DNA from: Acidimicrobiales bacterium
Lineage (GTDB): Bacteria > Actinomycetota > Acidimicrobiia > Acidimicrobiales > UBA8190
Direction of reading: 5' to 3'
Assembly (NCBI GenBank): GCA_030042575.1
Contig: JASHZK010000356.1
Location: forward strand, 1-6,109
DNA: 6,109 nucleotides
The notes beneath the pieces are model-generated. The model made no database searches. It saw only the letters and a program-made list of their open reading frames with translations, and was not told where the DNA came from. Shown here piece by piece: positions 6,003 through 6,109 of this stretch. Positions within the stretch are counted from its first letter, which is position 1. Each line of letters begins with the position of its first letter. The translations under genes and the position numbers were made by a program.

Positions 6003-6109
6003 GGCGCTGTACCAATCGCCGGTATCGCGGTTGCCCACAGAGCAGCGTCCGGGCTCCATCGATCCAGCACCGTTGACCAGGAAGAGGCAAGAAGGCCGCA
6101 GACAACGTC
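6003..6109 (-). other. Right-edge region, possibly the end of an upstream gene
   Basis: On the minus strand one frame is open from the edge to a TGA at 5999-6001, which would overlap the histidine phosphatase ATG as ATGA. A second frame closes a few bases later, and the third is in frame with the phosphatase itself. By hand count, third-position G/C is 58%, 62% and 69% respectively, too close to choose over about 36 codons. I see no clear promoter or hairpin. An upstream coupled gene is plausible given how tightly the rest of the cluster is packed. Confidence 0.25.

Overview
This window is GC-rich with strong G/C preference at third codon positions, and every convincing gene lies on the minus strand. 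Frequent GTG starts, tightly overlapping genes and the protein families present suggest a high-GC actinobacterium (Actinomycetota). That placement is inference from style and protein resemblance, and the genus cannot be read from the sequence. I see no mobile elements, tRNA, rRNA or CRISPR.

Read in the direction of transcription (right to left), the first cluster runs from about 6002 down to 3882. It encodes a phosphoglycerate-mutase-like histidine phosphatase, an unrecognised 108-residue protein with four cysteines, a small PP2C-type phosphatase, and a Nudix hydrolase. The junctions are a 4-nt gap, an ATGA overlap and a direct TAG-ATG abutment, so these genes are probably one transcript with coupled translation. 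The right edge (6003-6109) is open in more than one frame and may hold the end of another upstream gene.

A 181-bp gap follows (3701-3881). It holds an imperfect hairpin just after the Nudix stop and an excellent ribosome binding site in front of the next gene. The second cluster encodes two different MutS-like ATPases in tandem, joined by a GTGA overlap. A possible 36-codon ORF begins at an ATGA overlap with the second MutS-like gene. Last comes a short SixA-type histidine phosphatase. The last 52 bases are intergenic or the start of something beyond the window.

Both MutS-like proteins carry the C-terminal MutS ATPase domain, but I cannot recognise the N-terminal mismatch-reading domain. Both have Asn-Glu where canonical MutS has Asp-Glu in Walker B, and they differ at the H-loop (VTH in one, VTF in the other). 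They look like obligate partners of an uncharacterised MutS-related pair rather than a mismatch repair MutS. Around them sit four phosphohydrolases: a Nudix, a PP2C and two histidine phosphatases. The Nudix and SixA-type proteins resemble families involved in nucleotide clean-up or small phosphorylated substrates. A joint role in nucleic acid or nucleotide quality control is a reasonable hypothesis, but the sequence alone does not prove it.
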